The notes under the pieces: model-generated | What the model saw: only the letters and a program-made list of their open reading frames with translations | Told to the model about the DNA's origin: nothing | The model's database searches: none | In this document: positions 6,483 to 15,285 of the stretch, piece after piece | Numbering within the stretch: position 1 is the stretch's first letter | How the letters are laid out: each line of letters begins with the position of its first letter | Assembly (NCBI GenBank): GCA_013297925.1 | Contig: JAAFJC010000030.1 | Coordinates: 1-38,503, forward strand | Direction: 5' to 3' | Source of the DNA: Comamonadaceae bacterium | Lineage (GTDB): Bacteria; Pseudomonadota; Gammaproteobacteria; Burkholderiales; Burkholderiaceae_C | DNA: 38,503 nucleotides | Made by a program: the position numbers and the translations under genes

Positions 6483-7214
6483 TCAATCAGGTATGGGCAA
6501 CGGCGCAGCGGCAGGTTTTTTCCGCTTGGCTTCGCGCTGCATGGCCTCTGCACGGCGCATTTCAGCAGCTTTTTCTCGCTCGGCCGCTTGCTGGCGATTC
6601 TTTTCCATGATGGCGGCTTGGCCAGGGCGCTGCTCGGGTTTGAGCTTGGGCTCGGTATCGCTGCGTGGTTTGCCTTGTGGTTTGGGTGACGGCTTGGCTT
6701 CTTTGACGTTTGCGGCAGGCTTTGCATTCGCCGCTTCCAGCTTAGCCTTGCGATCAGCTTCACGCTGGGCCTGACTCTCTTGCCGCTTCGAAGCAGCCTC
6801 CATAGCGCTCCCTCGATCTTGCGAGCGCTTCAATTGTGCCTCGGGTGAATTGCGCTCATCCATAGCGCGCTGGCGATCAGCAGCTGCGCTTTTGCGCTTC
6901 GCATCATTGAGCGCCACCTCTTGGCGCTTCAAATCGCGCATTTGCTCATTGTGCTGATCACGCGCGGCATTGAGGCAAGGGGTGACAGAAAGCTTCTGGT
7001 AACAGGCTTTGCGCTGCTGCGCTAACTCTTGATTGAGCCGATCACGCTCCGCATTGATCCTTACGCGCTCTTGGGTGTCGAGTGCCTGATCTTGTGCCTT
7101 TTTGCTGTTTTGGGAGGAAATTTGCCCGATCGCTGGGATGTTTATTGCACATACTGCTATTAAAAGTATAGTAGCTAAGTGGTGCGAGAAGTGTGGCATA
7201 GGTTGCGGCTTCAT
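6483..7214 (-). CDS. exported Lys/Glu/Ala-rich coiled-coil protein, unknown function
   Basis: A 243-residue protein I cannot assign to a family. A hydrophobic stretch at residues 12-30 (L-A-T-I-L-L-I-A-V-C) looks like a signal peptide. The rest is highly charged, rich in Lys, Arg, Glu, Gln and Ala, with heptad-like helices at 40-150 and 190-235 and a Pro/Lys-rich segment at about 155-185. One Cys pair (Cys71, Cys80) may form a disulphide. It could be a periplasmic structural or envelope-associated protein. Oddity: the hydrophobic core is encoded almost entirely by a copy of the dispersed 50-bp repeat. A second in-frame ATG (7199) is an alternative start. Confidence 0.65.
   Translation of the reverse strand: MKPQPMPHFSHHLATILLIAVCAINIPAIGQISSQNSKKAQDQALDTQERVRINAERDRLNQELAQQRKACYQKLSVTPCLNAARDQHNEQMRDLKRQEVALNDAKRKSAAADRQRAMDERNSPEAQLKRSQDRGSAMEAASKRQESQAQREADRKAKLEAANAKPAANVKEAKPSPKPQGKPRSDTEPKLKPEQRPGQAAIMEKNRQQAAEREKAAEMRRAEAMQREAKRKKPAAAPLPIPD
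7124..7172 (-). repeat. dispersed 50-bp repeat, copy R2, encoding a signal-peptide core
   Basis: Minus-strand match along the whole unit: ACTAT, ATAGCA, GTGCA, then ATCCCAGCGATCGGGC. It is read in the same frame as R1 (pattern I-A-x-x-A-I-x-I-P-A). It encodes about residues 14-30 of the coiled-coil protein. Confidence 0.75.
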
Positions 7215-7240
7215 GGCATCAATGTATCACGCCAAGTCGG

Positions 7241-8338
7241 TCAAGTCAGACGTGTATCCACAGTTCGCCGCTCCAGCGCCAGGAATTCAGCTGACTGCAT
7301 TTCATTCAAACGAGAAGCCGTGCGCGGAAACTCATGCGAGAGTGGGCCTTCGGTATAAAGCAGCTCAGGAGCCACAGCCGCGCTTATGATCAGTTTGCAG
7401 CGCCTGTCATAGAGCACATCCACCAGCCAAGTAAAGCGCCGCGCCTCTGAGGCATTCTTCACAAACATTTGCGGCACATCCGAGAGCATCACGGTATGGA
7501 ATTGCGTGGCCAGCTCCAGATAATCATTCTGGCTGCGCGGCCCACCGCAAAGCGTTTTGAAATCAAACCACACCACGCCGCCCGCCTTGCGCCGCGCCTT
7601 GATCTCCCGCGCTTCGATCTGCAGCACCGGGCTTTCATCTTTGGCTTCAGCCAGCTCGCTAAACGCCTGATCCATCGCCGCATCCGCCTCAGCGCCCAGC
7701 GGCGTGTGATACATCTTCACTTTTTCCAGAGTGCGGCGGCGGTAATCCGTGCCGTTGTCCACATTGATCACCTGCATCTGCGCTTTCAGAAGCTCAATCG
7801 CCGGCAAGATGCGATCGCGGTGCAGGCCACTTGGATACAAGCCATCTGGCGTGAAGTTGCTGGTCGTCACCATGCCTACACCGTTTTTAAACAGCGCATC
7901 GAGCAGCCGGTGCAAGATCATCGCATCGGTAATATCCGCCACATGAAATTCGTCAAAGCAAATCAGCCGATAACGCTTGGCCATGCGCTTGCCCAGCTCA
8001 TCAAGTGGGTTCACCGTGCCCTGCAATTCAGAGAGCTCCCGGTGCACCTCGCGCATGAACTCATGAAAATGCAGCCGCGTCTTGCGCTGCAGAGGCACAG
8101 CGTTGAAAAAGCAATCCATCAAAAAGCTCTTGCCCCGCCCTACCCCGCCAAACATGTACACGCCTTTGGGGATGTCTGGCCGGTTGATCAGCTTTTTGAA
8201 AGCGTTGGAACGCTTCTCTTTAAACGTCGCCCACTCATCGGCACAGCGCTGCAAAGCTTCAACGGCTCTGAGCTGCGCCGGGTCGCTGGTATACCCGCGC
8301 TTTTTCAGCTCTTCTTCGTAGGCTTGGGTGACTGACAT
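7241..8338 (-). CDS. zapE: cell division protein ZapE (AFG1-like ATPase)
   Basis: A 365-residue P-loop ATPase. Walker A is G-G-V-G-R-G-K-S at about residues 64-71, Walker B is L-I-C-F-D-E-F-H at about 128-135, and the AFG1/ZapE pattern T-S-N-F-x-P-x-x-L-Y follows. The length fits the family. ZapE acts at the Z-ring during late constriction and in stress in gammaproteobacteria. It follows lpd with the 160-bp inverted-repeat element between them, so co-transcription with the oxoglutarate dehydrogenase genes is possible but uncertain. The start is well defined by M-S-V-T-Q-A-Y-E. Confidence 0.93.
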   Translation of the reverse strand: MSVTQAYEEELKKRGYTSDPAQLRAVEALQRCADEWATFKEKRSNAFKKLINRPDIPKGVYMFGGVGRGKSFLMDCFFNAVPLQRKTRLHFHEFMREVHRELSELQGTVNPLDELGKRMAKRYRLICFDEFHVADITDAMILHRLLDALFKNGVGMVTTSNFTPDGLYPSGLHRDRILPAIELLKAQMQVINVDNGTDYRRRTLEKVKMYHTPLGAEADAAMDQAFSELAEAKDESPVLQIEAREIKARRKAGGVVWFDFKTLCGGPRSQNDYLELATQFHTVMLSDVPQMFVKNASEARRFTWLVDVLYDRRCKLIISAAVAPELLYTEGPLSHEFPRTASRLNEMQSAEFLALERRTVDTRLT

Positions 8339-8355
8339 GTTTGAGTTTTTAATAG

Positions 8356-8515
8356 CCGGACGCAGAGGACGCTAAGGTTACGCAGAAGACGCAAAAGAAG
8401 ACCGAAGAAAAATCAAAAAAGAATTGGGTGCATAAGAGAAATGCTGCGATAGCAATCCCAATTTTTTCTTTCTTTTCTGCGTCCTCTGCGAAACCTTTGC
8501 GTCTTCTGCGTCCGG
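8356..8515. repeat. 160-bp inverted-repeat element, copy 1 (CCGG ends)
   Basis: About 45-bp nearly perfect terminal inverted repeats begin and end with CCGGACGCAGA / TCTGCGTCCGG. Each arm is built of degenerate GACGC / AAGG / CGCAGA units around an AT-rich centre. The arms can form a long hairpin in RNA between lpd and zapE. It has no coding capacity. The same element type recurs at 12191-12310. Confidence 0.85.
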
Positions 8516-8531
8516 TATTTGTCTTCAAGTC

Positions 8532-9959
8532 TTAGAAATTCAAAGTCCGCTTATCAACAGCCAACGCAGCCTCTTTCGTCGCCTCAGAGAGTGATGGATG
8601 TGCATGACAGATACGCGCGATGTCCTCAGAAGAAGCACGGAATTCCATCGCCACCACGCATTCAGCGATCAACTCGGAAGCAAACGGCCCGACGATATGC
8701 ACGCCCAGGATTTCATCGGTGGCAGCGTCAGCAAGCATTTTCACCATACCCGTCGTATCACCAAGCGCACGAGCACGGCCATTGGCCATGAAAGGGAAAG
8801 TGCCTGAGCGATAAGCCCGGCCAGCTGCTTTGAGCTGTTGCTCGTTTTGGCCGACCCATGCAATCTCAGGCGAGGTGTAAATCACCCAAGGCACGGTATT
8901 GAAGTTCACATGGCCATGCTGGCCGGCAATGCGCTCAGCCACCGCCACACCCTCTTCTTCCGCCTTGTGCGCCAGCATCGGCCCGCGCACCACATCGCCC
9001 ACCGCCCACACATTAGGCAGATTGGTTTTGCAATCGTCATCCACGATCACCATGCCGCGCTCATCGAGCTTGAGGCCAACAGCATCTACATTCAAGCCAA
9101 TCGTGTTCGCCGTACGGCCAATCGAGATGATCAGCTTGTCCACATCCAGCGTTTGCGCTTCGCCTTTGGCATTGGTATACGCAACAGACACGCCTTTCTT
9201 AGCGTTCTTGATCTCACCAATCTTCACGCCCATCTCAAACTTCAAGCCTTGCTTGTCAAAAGCCTTCTTCGCTTCCTTGGCAATCTGCTCATCCACAGCG
9301 CCCAGAAATGTAGGCAAGCCTTCCAGCACCGTCACATCCGAGCCGAGACGACGCCACACCGAGCCCATCTCCAAACCGATCACGCCGGCGCCAATCACGC
9401 CCAGCTTCTTAGGCACAGCGGGAATGCGCAGCGCACCATCGTTGGAGAGAATATTCTCTTCATCAAACGGCGCACCCGGCAGCGCGCGAGCGTTCGAGCC
9501 TGTGGCCACGATGATGTGTTTGCCCGAAATCACTTCGCTGGCAGCGCCTGCGACATTGATTTCATAAACACCATCTTTAGAAGCAACAAACGACCCACGC
9601 CCATGGAAAAACGTCACCTTGTTTTTCTTGAACAAATACAGAATCCCATCGTTGTTTTGCTTCACGACGGTATCTTTGCGCCCGAGCATCTTGGCGATAT
9701 CAATCGTCAGGTCTTTCAACCCAATCCCATGATCTGCAAAATGATGCCCCGCCTGCTCAAAATGCTCCGAGCTTTGCAGCAAGGCCTTTGAGGGAATGCA
9801 ACCCACATTGGTACAAGTGCCCCCAGGAGCTGGCCCGCCCTTGGAATTTTTCCACTCATCAATACAAGCCGTATTGAATCCAAGTTGCGCAGCCCGAATA
9901 GCCGCAATGTAGCCACCTGGGCCACCGCCGATAACGATCACGTCGTAATTGATTGGCAT
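8532..9959 (-). CDS. lpdA: dihydrolipoyl dehydrogenase (E3 of 2-oxoglutarate dehydrogenase)
   Basis: A 475-residue flavoprotein that reoxidises dihydrolipoamide and passes electrons to NAD+. The N-terminal FAD site is V-I-G-G-G-P-G-G-Y, the redox disulphide is C-T-N-V-G-C followed by I-P-S-K, the NAD site is I-G-A-G-V-I-G-L-E at about 180-190, and the C-terminal active-site H-A-H-P-S-L-S-E is at about residue 450. The length is normal. It is separated from odhB by an AT-rich lipoprotein gene, an interruption of the usual odhA-odhB-lpd order. It supplies E3 to the 2-oxoglutarate dehydrogenase complex and possibly to other complexes. Confidence 0.95.
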   Translation of the reverse strand: MPINYDVIVIGGGPGGYIAAIRAAQLGFNTACIDEWKNSKGGPAPGGTCTNVGCIPSKALLQSSEHFEQAGHHFADHGIGLKDLTIDIAKMLGRKDTVVKQNNDGILYLFKKNKVTFFHGRGSFVASKDGVYEINVAGAASEVISGKHIIVATGSNARALPGAPFDEENILSNDGALRIPAVPKKLGVIGAGVIGLEMGSVWRRLGSDVTVLEGLPTFLGAVDEQIAKEAKKAFDKQGLKFEMGVKIGEIKNAKKGVSVAYTNAKGEAQTLDVDKLIISIGRTANTIGLNVDAVGLKLDERGMVIVDDDCKTNLPNVWAVGDVVRGPMLAHKAEEEGVAVAERIAGQHGHVNFNTVPWVIYTSPEIAWVGQNEQQLKAAGRAYRSGTFPFMANGRARALGDTTGMVKMLADAATDEILGVHIVGPFASELIAECVVAMEFRASSEDIARICHAHPSLSEATKEAALAVDKRTLNF

Positions 9960-10032
9960 TTATCTTCTTTCAAAAGAGCATCTAGAAGTCGTAGTTTTAC
10001 CAAAAGGTATGGGAAAGCCTGAAAGATATAAA

Positions 10033-10827
10033 CTACTTGGCGATAGACTTAAGAACATCAATAGGTCTTTTTTCGTCTGGGACGTCGAAGCACTGTTGAA
10101 CAATATTGATATGCCCGGACAAGTACAGGGTTCTTAGTGAGGAATATGTTTGGCTAATAGGATCCATCAAGCCTTGAAACGTCCTAGCTACGCTATCTCC
10201 TCTGCGTACAATTCTTCCGTCTAATATCTTAGTCTTATCCGCATCTGCGCAATAGTAGTCAATTACTGCGCTGGTAACATAAGCAGATGTCGCACTTTCC
10301 GCAGTCAACCCGGGATTGTTCCAAATAACAACTGCAGCCCGACCAGCAGCGATGTTCGCTAACTCTGGATATGTGGCTAAATCTGCACTGGTTCTGCTAC
10401 TTGTCAACGGTGTAACCGTTACTTCCATGCCTCTATCACGCAGTTTGCTTGCAACTTGATCGGCAAAATCTTTTGATAGATTAGCACTTGGGAGTTCAGA
10501 GCGGACTTTGTCAGAGAACTCTTTACTTCTAGCTTTTGATCTTTCCTCTTTGGATAGTTTACTAGCACCATCTATAGCCACTGCCGCTAATAAGCCGACG
10601 GGTCCTAATAGACCGGCCATTCCAACTGACCCTGAACCGCCACCATCTAAAACCACTACGTGGTTATCGTTCGAATAGAGAATGTCAACACTTTTAATAC
10701 GAGCGATACGTTGTGCGTAGTCAGCTTTTTCTTGGACGGATAGCACTTGCTTCTGTGGTGCAGAAGCACACCCCGTTAAAAACACCAATACCAAAGCTAT
10801 AGCTGGCGGGAAAATTGTTGTTTTCAT
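10033..10827 (-). CDS. AT-rich lipoprotein of unknown function inserted in the odh operon
   Basis: A 264-residue protein with a lipoprotein signal: hydrophobic residues 5-17, lipobox L-T-G-C with acylated Cys19. The mature protein contains a Gly-rich hydrophobic patch at about 62-85 (G-G-G-S-G-S-V-G-M-A-G) and an alpha/beta C-terminal part. I do not recognise a family. Base composition and codon use (many A/T-ending codons) clearly differ from the neighbouring suc/odh genes, suggesting acquisition by transfer. It lies on the same strand and could be expressed with odhB and lpd. About 70 bp to lpd and 47 bp to odhB contain no obvious terminator. Confidence 0.7.
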   Translation of the reverse strand: MKTTIFPPAIALVLVFLTGCASAPQKQVLSVQEKADYAQRIARIKSVDILYSNDNHVVVLDGGGSGSVGMAGLLGPVGLLAAVAIDGASKLSKEERSKARSKEFSDKVRSELPSANLSKDFADQVASKLRDRGMEVTVTPLTSSRTSADLATYPELANIAAGRAAVVIWNNPGLTAESATSAYVTSAVIDYYCADADKTKILDGRIVRRGDSVARTFQGLMDPISQTYSSLRTLYLSGHINIVQQCFDVPDEKRPIDVLKSIAK

Positions 10828-10874
10828 TTAATTTATCCTTAAATCTCAGTTTTAAATTGGTAGTGTTATGAAGT

Positions 10875-12146
10875 TCAAATGTCAAACAACAGTCGGGCCG
10901 GATCTTCCAGCGCCTCTTTCATCGCTACCAAGCCAAGAACGGCTTCGCGGCCGTCGATGATTCGGTGGTCGTAGCTCATCGCGAGGTAGTTGATGGGGCG
11001 GACGACGACGACGCCGTTTTCGACGACGGCGCGGTCTTTGGTGGCGTGGACGCCGAGGATCGCGGATTGCGGGGGGTTAATGATGGGGGTGGAGAGCATG
11101 GAGCCGAACACGCCGCCATTGGAAATCGAGAACGTGCCGCCAGTCATCTCTTCGATGCCGAGCTTGCCGTCTTTGGCTTTTTGGCCGTATTCAGCGATTT
11201 TCTTTTCGATATCGGCGAAGCTCATCTGATCGGCGTTGCGCAGGATGGGCACGACGAGGCCGCGTGGCGAGCCCACAGCGATGCCGATATCAAAGTAGCC
11301 GTGATAGACGATATCGTTGCCATCGACCGAGGCATTGAGCACAGGATACTTTTTGAGCGCATGCACAGCGGCTTTAACGAAAAAGCTCATGAAGCCGATC
11401 TTGGTGCCGTGCTCTTTCTCAAATTTCTCTTGGAAGCGCTTGCGCATTTCCATCACAGGAGCCATGTTGACTTCGTTGAAGGTCGTCAAGATAGCATTGC
11501 TCGATTGCGATTGCAGCAAACGCTCGGCCACACGAGCACGCAAGCGGCTCATCGGCACGCGCTGCTCGGGACGACCTGCGAGCTGTGCGGCGATGCTGCC
11601 TGCTGCGGGGGCTGCGACTTGAGCGAGCGCGGCGGTCGGCACGCCTGTCGGCACAGCCACTGGCGCTGCAGCTGCGGACTTAGCGCCACCAGCGACGGCT
11701 GCGAGCACATCGCCCTTGGTAACGCGGCCATCTTTGCCAGAGCCTGCGACAGAGCCGGCGGCCAGGCTGTTATCAGCCATGAGCTTTGCTGCAGCAGGCA
11801 TGGCCACGCCAGCCATCGAACCGCCGGTGGCAGCAGGAGCGGCGGCAACAGCAGCCGCAGCGGGCGCCGGAGCAGCGGCGGCGGCAGGCGCGGCACTTGC
11901 TTTGCCAGCGGAGTCAATCCTGGCGATCACTTGCTCAGTCAGCACCGTGCCGCCATCAGCCACCAAAATTTCAGCCATCACGCCAGCGCTGGGCGCAGGC
12001 ACTTCGAGCACGACTTTGTCGGTCTCGATCTCGATCAAGATTTCATCTTGCGCCACAGCTTCGCCGGGCTTCTTTTTCCATTGCAACAAGGTGGCCTCGG
12101 CCACAGATTCGGAGAGTTGCGGGACTTTGACTTCTACGATTGCCAT
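10875..12146 (-). CDS. odhB: dihydrolipoyllysine succinyltransferase (E2 of 2-oxoglutarate dehydrogenase)
   Basis: A 423-residue E2 protein. The N-terminal lipoyl domain carries E-I-E-T-D-K-V-V-L-E (lipoylated Lys at about 43). An Ala/Pro-rich linker (about 85-115) is followed by a peripheral subunit-binding domain and further Ala/Pro linker. The C-terminal acyltransferase domain has the catalytic Y-D-H-R-I-I-D-G-R-E. It transfers succinyl groups to CoA in the TCA cycle. I place the start at M-A-I-V-E-V-K, 12 nt inside the longest frame, because the family begins this way and GGAAATAAA precedes it. It lies downstream of sucA, with an inverted-repeat element between. Confidence 0.95.
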   Translation of the reverse strand: MAIVEVKVPQLSESVAEATLLQWKKKPGEAVAQDEILIEIETDKVVLEVPAPSAGVMAEILVADGGTVLTEQVIARIDSAGKASAAPAAAAAPAPAAAAVAAAPAATGGSMAGVAMPAAAKLMADNSLAAGSVAGSGKDGRVTKGDVLAAVAGGAKSAAAAPVAVPTGVPTAALAQVAAPAAGSIAAQLAGRPEQRVPMSRLRARVAERLLQSQSSNAILTTFNEVNMAPVMEMRKRFQEKFEKEHGTKIGFMSFFVKAAVHALKKYPVLNASVDGNDIVYHGYFDIGIAVGSPRGLVVPILRNADQMSFADIEKKIAEYGQKAKDGKLGIEEMTGGTFSISNGGVFGSMLSTPIINPPQSAILGVHATKDRAVVENGVVVVRPINYLAMSYDHRIIDGREAVLGLVAMKEALEDPARLLFDI

Positions 12147-12190
12147 TTTTATTTCCAATTCTTAAATTCGAATTCAATTCAATTCAAATA

Positions 12191-12310
12191 CCGGACGCAG
12201 AGAGCGCAAAGGTTACGCAAAAGACGCAGAAAAAATACAAAAGAAGATACTCATTTTTTGTCTTATCTTTTTTGCGTCTTCTGCGTAATCTTTGCGTCTT
12301 CTGCGTCCGG
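12191..12310. repeat. 120-bp inverted-repeat element, copy 2 (CCGG ends)
   Basis: The same architecture as the 8356-8515 element: CCGGACGCAGA at one end and its complement at the other, with about 45-bp arms of GACGC/AAGG/CGCAGA units and a shorter AT-rich centre. It lies between sucA and odhB and would fold into a long hairpin in the mRNA. Confidence 0.85.
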
Positions 12311-12327
12311 ATGTTTGTATTCAGTCT

Positions 12328-15201
12328 TTATTTAGTTAGCACAAAACCCTTGAGCTTCGCGAACGCTGCATCTGTGAGCGCTTTTTGTTGCTCTTGGTGC
12401 AGGTGTGCATAGCCCGCAGCCGGTGAAGCAGAAGCTGCACGCCCCGCGTAGCCGAGCTTTTGGCCTTCGATCATGTTTTCGTGGATGTAGTGCTGCACGA
12501 AGAACCATGCGCCTTGGTTTTGTGGCTCGTCTTGGCACCACACGATGTCGGTCGCGCCGGGATACTTTTTGATCTCGGCAGCGAAGGCTTTGTGTGGGAA
12601 GGGATAGAGCTGCTCAACGCGGATGATGGCCGTGTCGTCATGGCCTTTACCCTCCGACATACTTTCGCGTTTCTTCACCAAGTCGTAATACACCTTGCCC
12701 GAGCAGGCGATGATGCGCTTGACTTTCTTCGCATCAATGGCTTTCTGCTCAGGAATCACGGTTTGGAAACCGCCTTTGGTGAATTCGCTCAGAGGCGACG
12801 TGGCATCTTTGTTGCGCAGCAAAGATTTCGGCGTCATGATGATCAGCGGCTTCCTCAGATCGCGCACCATTTGGCGGCGCAGCACATGGAAAATCTGGCT
12901 GGCCGTGGTGGGCTGCACGATTTGCATATTCGTGTCCGCCGCCAATTGCATGAAGCGCTCCAAGCGAGCGGAGCTGTGCTCAGGGCCTTGGCCTTCGTAG
13001 CCGTGGGGCAGCATGAGCGTGATGCCGTTCACACGACCCCACTTCACCTCGCCCGAGGCGATGAACTGATCGATCACCACTTGCGCGCCGTTGGCGAAAT
13101 CGCCGAATTGCGCTTCCCAGATCACGAGGGTGTTGGGCTCATTCGAAGCATAGCCGTATTCAAAGCCGAGCACGGCTTCTTCAGACAGCAGCGAATCAAT
13201 CACCACGAACGGCGCTTGGCCATCGGCCACGTTTTGCAGTGGGATGTACGTGCCTTCATCGTATTTCTCACGGTTTTGATCGTGAATCACGGCATGGCGG
13301 TGAGTGAACGTGCCACGGCCACAATCTTCGCCCGAGAGGCGCACAGCATAGCCGCTGGCCACGAGCGATGCAAAGGCCATGTGCTCGCCCATGCCCCAAT
13401 CCACATTGACTTCACCGCGCGCCATAGCTGCGCGGTCGTCATACACTTTTTTCACGAGCATGTGGGGCGTGGTCGTCGCGGGAATGGTGGTGAGTTTTTC
13501 GCCCAAGCGCTTCCATTCGGCCAAGGGAATCGCGGTATCGCCAGCGTCCGTCCACTTTTTGCCGAGAAAGGGAGCCCAGTCCACCGCATACTTGCTCTTG
13601 AAGTTGCTGATGGTGATGTTTTCAGTGTGGTGCCCAGCGTCCATCGCGGCGCGATAGGCCTTGGCCATATCGTCGCCCAGCGTCGCGCCCATGCCTTGGG
13701 TGGCGAGCTTGTCAGCATAGAGCTTGCGTGTGCCAGGATGCTGTGCAATTTTTTTGTACATCAGCGGCTGGGTGAGTGCTGGTGTGTCTTGCTCGTTGTG
13801 GCCGAGTTTGCGGAAGCAAATGATATCGAGCACCACGTCTTTGTTGAACTGCTGGCGGTACTCCAGCGCCCATTGCGTGCAGAGCACCACGGCTTCTGGA
13901 TCATCTCCGTTCACATGCAGCACAGGCGCTTCAATCATCTTCACCACATCGGAGCAATACAGCGTGGAGCGCGTGTCGCGCGGGTCAGAGGTCGTGAAAC
14001 CGATTTGGTTGTTGATCACGATATGCACTGTGCCACCGGTGTAGTAGCCACGGGTTTGTGCGAGAGCCAGAGTCTCCATCACCACGCCTTGGCCAGCAAA
14101 AGCGGCATCGCCGTGCACGAGCACGGGCAACACTTGATCGCCCTCCGTATCCCCCCGGCGATCCATGCGAGCGCGCACGCTGCCTTCGACCACGGGGTTG
14201 ACGATTTCAAGATGAGAGGGGTTGAATGCGAGGGTGAGGTGCAGCGGGCCGCCAGGGGTGGTCACGTCGCTCGAGAAACCTTGGTGATATTTCACATCGC
14301 CAGAAGGCAAATCTTCCGGTGCAGTGTGGTCAAACTCTGCAAACAAATCTTTGGGCATTTTGCCCAGCGTGTTGACCAGCACATTCAAGCGGCCACGGTG
14401 AGCCATGCCGATCACCATTTCTTGCACGCCGGCAGCGCCCGCTTTTTGCACCAGTTCATCCATCGAGGCGATGAAGCTCTCGCCGCCTTCGAGGGAGAAG
14501 CGTTTTTGGCCGACATATTTGGTGTGCAAAAAGCGCTCTAGGCCTTCAGCGGCTGTGAGGTTTTGCAGAATATTTTTCTTTTCTTCTGCATTGAAAGCGG
14601 GCTTGGCGCGCACGCTTTCCATCTTCTGCTGCCACCAGCGCTTTTCATCTTGGCTCGTGGCATACATGTATTCGGCGCCAATCGTGCCGCAATAGGTTTC
14701 GCGCAGTGCGTTGAGCAGCTCACGCAGGCTCATTTGCTCTTTGCCGAAATAGGTGTTCGATGTGTTGAACACAGTCTCCATATCGGCATCGGTGAAGCCA
14801 TAGAAAGCGGAATCAAGATCGGGAATATTGTCGCGCTCGGTGCGCTGCAGCGGGTCTAAATTGGCCCAGCGTGCGCCGACGTTGCGATAGGCGGCGATGA
14901 GCTGCTGCGCGGCCGTGCGCTTTTTGCCCATTTCATTGTCGGTACTGGCGTGGACGGTGCGCGTGGCACCTTGCTTGGCCAGTTCGGTGAATGCATTGAT
15001 GACGGGCATGTGAGCCACGTCTTTGGCGGCCGAGCCGTCTGATGCGGGCACGTGCTGGAGAGCGTCGAAATAGCTGCGCCAGTTATCGGGCACGGAGCCG
15101 GGGTTGGCTAAATAGTTTTCGTAGAGTTCTTCGACATAGGGCGCATTGCCGCCGAAGAGATAGCTGTTGCTACCGTAGGCTTGGTAGACCGATGCTGACA
15201 T
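12328..15201 (-). CDS. sucA: 2-oxoglutarate dehydrogenase E1 component
   Basis: A 957-residue thiamine-diphosphate enzyme that decarboxylates 2-oxoglutarate and succinylates the lipoyl group of OdhB. Visible family signatures are the N-terminal G-x-N-A-x-Y-V-E-E-L-Y motif, G-M-A-H-R-G-R-L-N-V-L at about 265-275, the TPP site G-D-A-A-F-A-G-Q-G near 360-370, and N-N-Q-I-G-F-T-T-S. Conserved C-terminal segments include G-Q-G-P-E-H-S-S-A-R. The length matches the family. The leader is structured (see the sucA leader element). It is the first gene of the 2-oxoglutarate dehydrogenase set. Confidence 0.97.
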   Translation of the reverse strand: MSASVYQAYGSNSYLFGGNAPYVEELYENYLANPGSVPDNWRSYFDALQHVPASDGSAAKDVAHMPVINAFTELAKQGATRTVHASTDNEMGKKRTAAQQLIAAYRNVGARWANLDPLQRTERDNIPDLDSAFYGFTDADMETVFNTSNTYFGKEQMSLRELLNALRETYCGTIGAEYMYATSQDEKRWWQQKMESVRAKPAFNAEEKKNILQNLTAAEGLERFLHTKYVGQKRFSLEGGESFIASMDELVQKAGAAGVQEMVIGMAHRGRLNVLVNTLGKMPKDLFAEFDHTAPEDLPSGDVKYHQGFSSDVTTPGGPLHLTLAFNPSHLEIVNPVVEGSVRARMDRRGDTEGDQVLPVLVHGDAAFAGQGVVMETLALAQTRGYYTGGTVHIVINNQIGFTTSDPRDTRSTLYCSDVVKMIEAPVLHVNGDDPEAVVLCTQWALEYRQQFNKDVVLDIICFRKLGHNEQDTPALTQPLMYKKIAQHPGTRKLYADKLATQGMGATLGDDMAKAYRAAMDAGHHTENITISNFKSKYAVDWAPFLGKKWTDAGDTAIPLAEWKRLGEKLTTIPATTTPHMLVKKVYDDRAAMARGEVNVDWGMGEHMAFASLVASGYAVRLSGEDCGRGTFTHRHAVIHDQNREKYDEGTYIPLQNVADGQAPFVVIDSLLSEEAVLGFEYGYASNEPNTLVIWEAQFGDFANGAQVVIDQFIASGEVKWGRVNGITLMLPHGYEGQGPEHSSARLERFMQLAADTNMQIVQPTTASQIFHVLRRQMVRDLRKPLIIMTPKSLLRNKDATSPLSEFTKGGFQTVIPEQKAIDAKKVKRIIACSGKVYYDLVKKRESMSEGKGHDDTAIIRVEQLYPFPHKAFAAEIKKYPGATDIVWCQDEPQNQGAWFFVQHYIHENMIEGQKLGYAGRAASASPAAGYAHLHQEQQKALTDAAFAKLKGFVLTK

Positions 15202-15285
15202 TGTTTTGCTGCCTCCGCTCCCCTTCAGGGAACATTAGTGGGTTAATTAACCTTCCGCGACACGGCTGGACCGATTAGCGGATGC
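15202..15285 (-). promoter_or_regulatory. structured sucA 5' leader, candidate sucA RNA motif
   Basis: On the minus strand UCCGC (15282-15278) pairs with GCGGA (15258-15254), enclosing a CGG/CCG stem. Then come the palindrome GGTTAATTAACC, a UUCCC-UGAA-GGGGA hairpin and the ribosome site GCGGAGG (15218-15212). The ribosome site repeats the GCGGA arm, so UCCGC could pair with either, giving a possible open/closed switch. A Burkholderiales 'sucA RNA motif' is known in this position; I cannot test the match to its covariance model. Confidence 0.5.

Noticed and set aside
8838-9791. 317-codon plus-strand frame opposite lpdA
   Set aside because: His-rich antisense shadow of a clear dihydrolipoyl dehydrogenase.
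10965-12335. 456-codon plus-strand frame opposite odhB
   Set aside because: Low-complexity complement of the Ala/Pro-rich odhB linker; no family features.
12460-14541. 693-codon plus-strand open frame opposite sucA
   Set aside because: It is His- and Ala-rich, has no recognisable motifs and is fully antisense to a clear E1 gene; it is a shadow frame.
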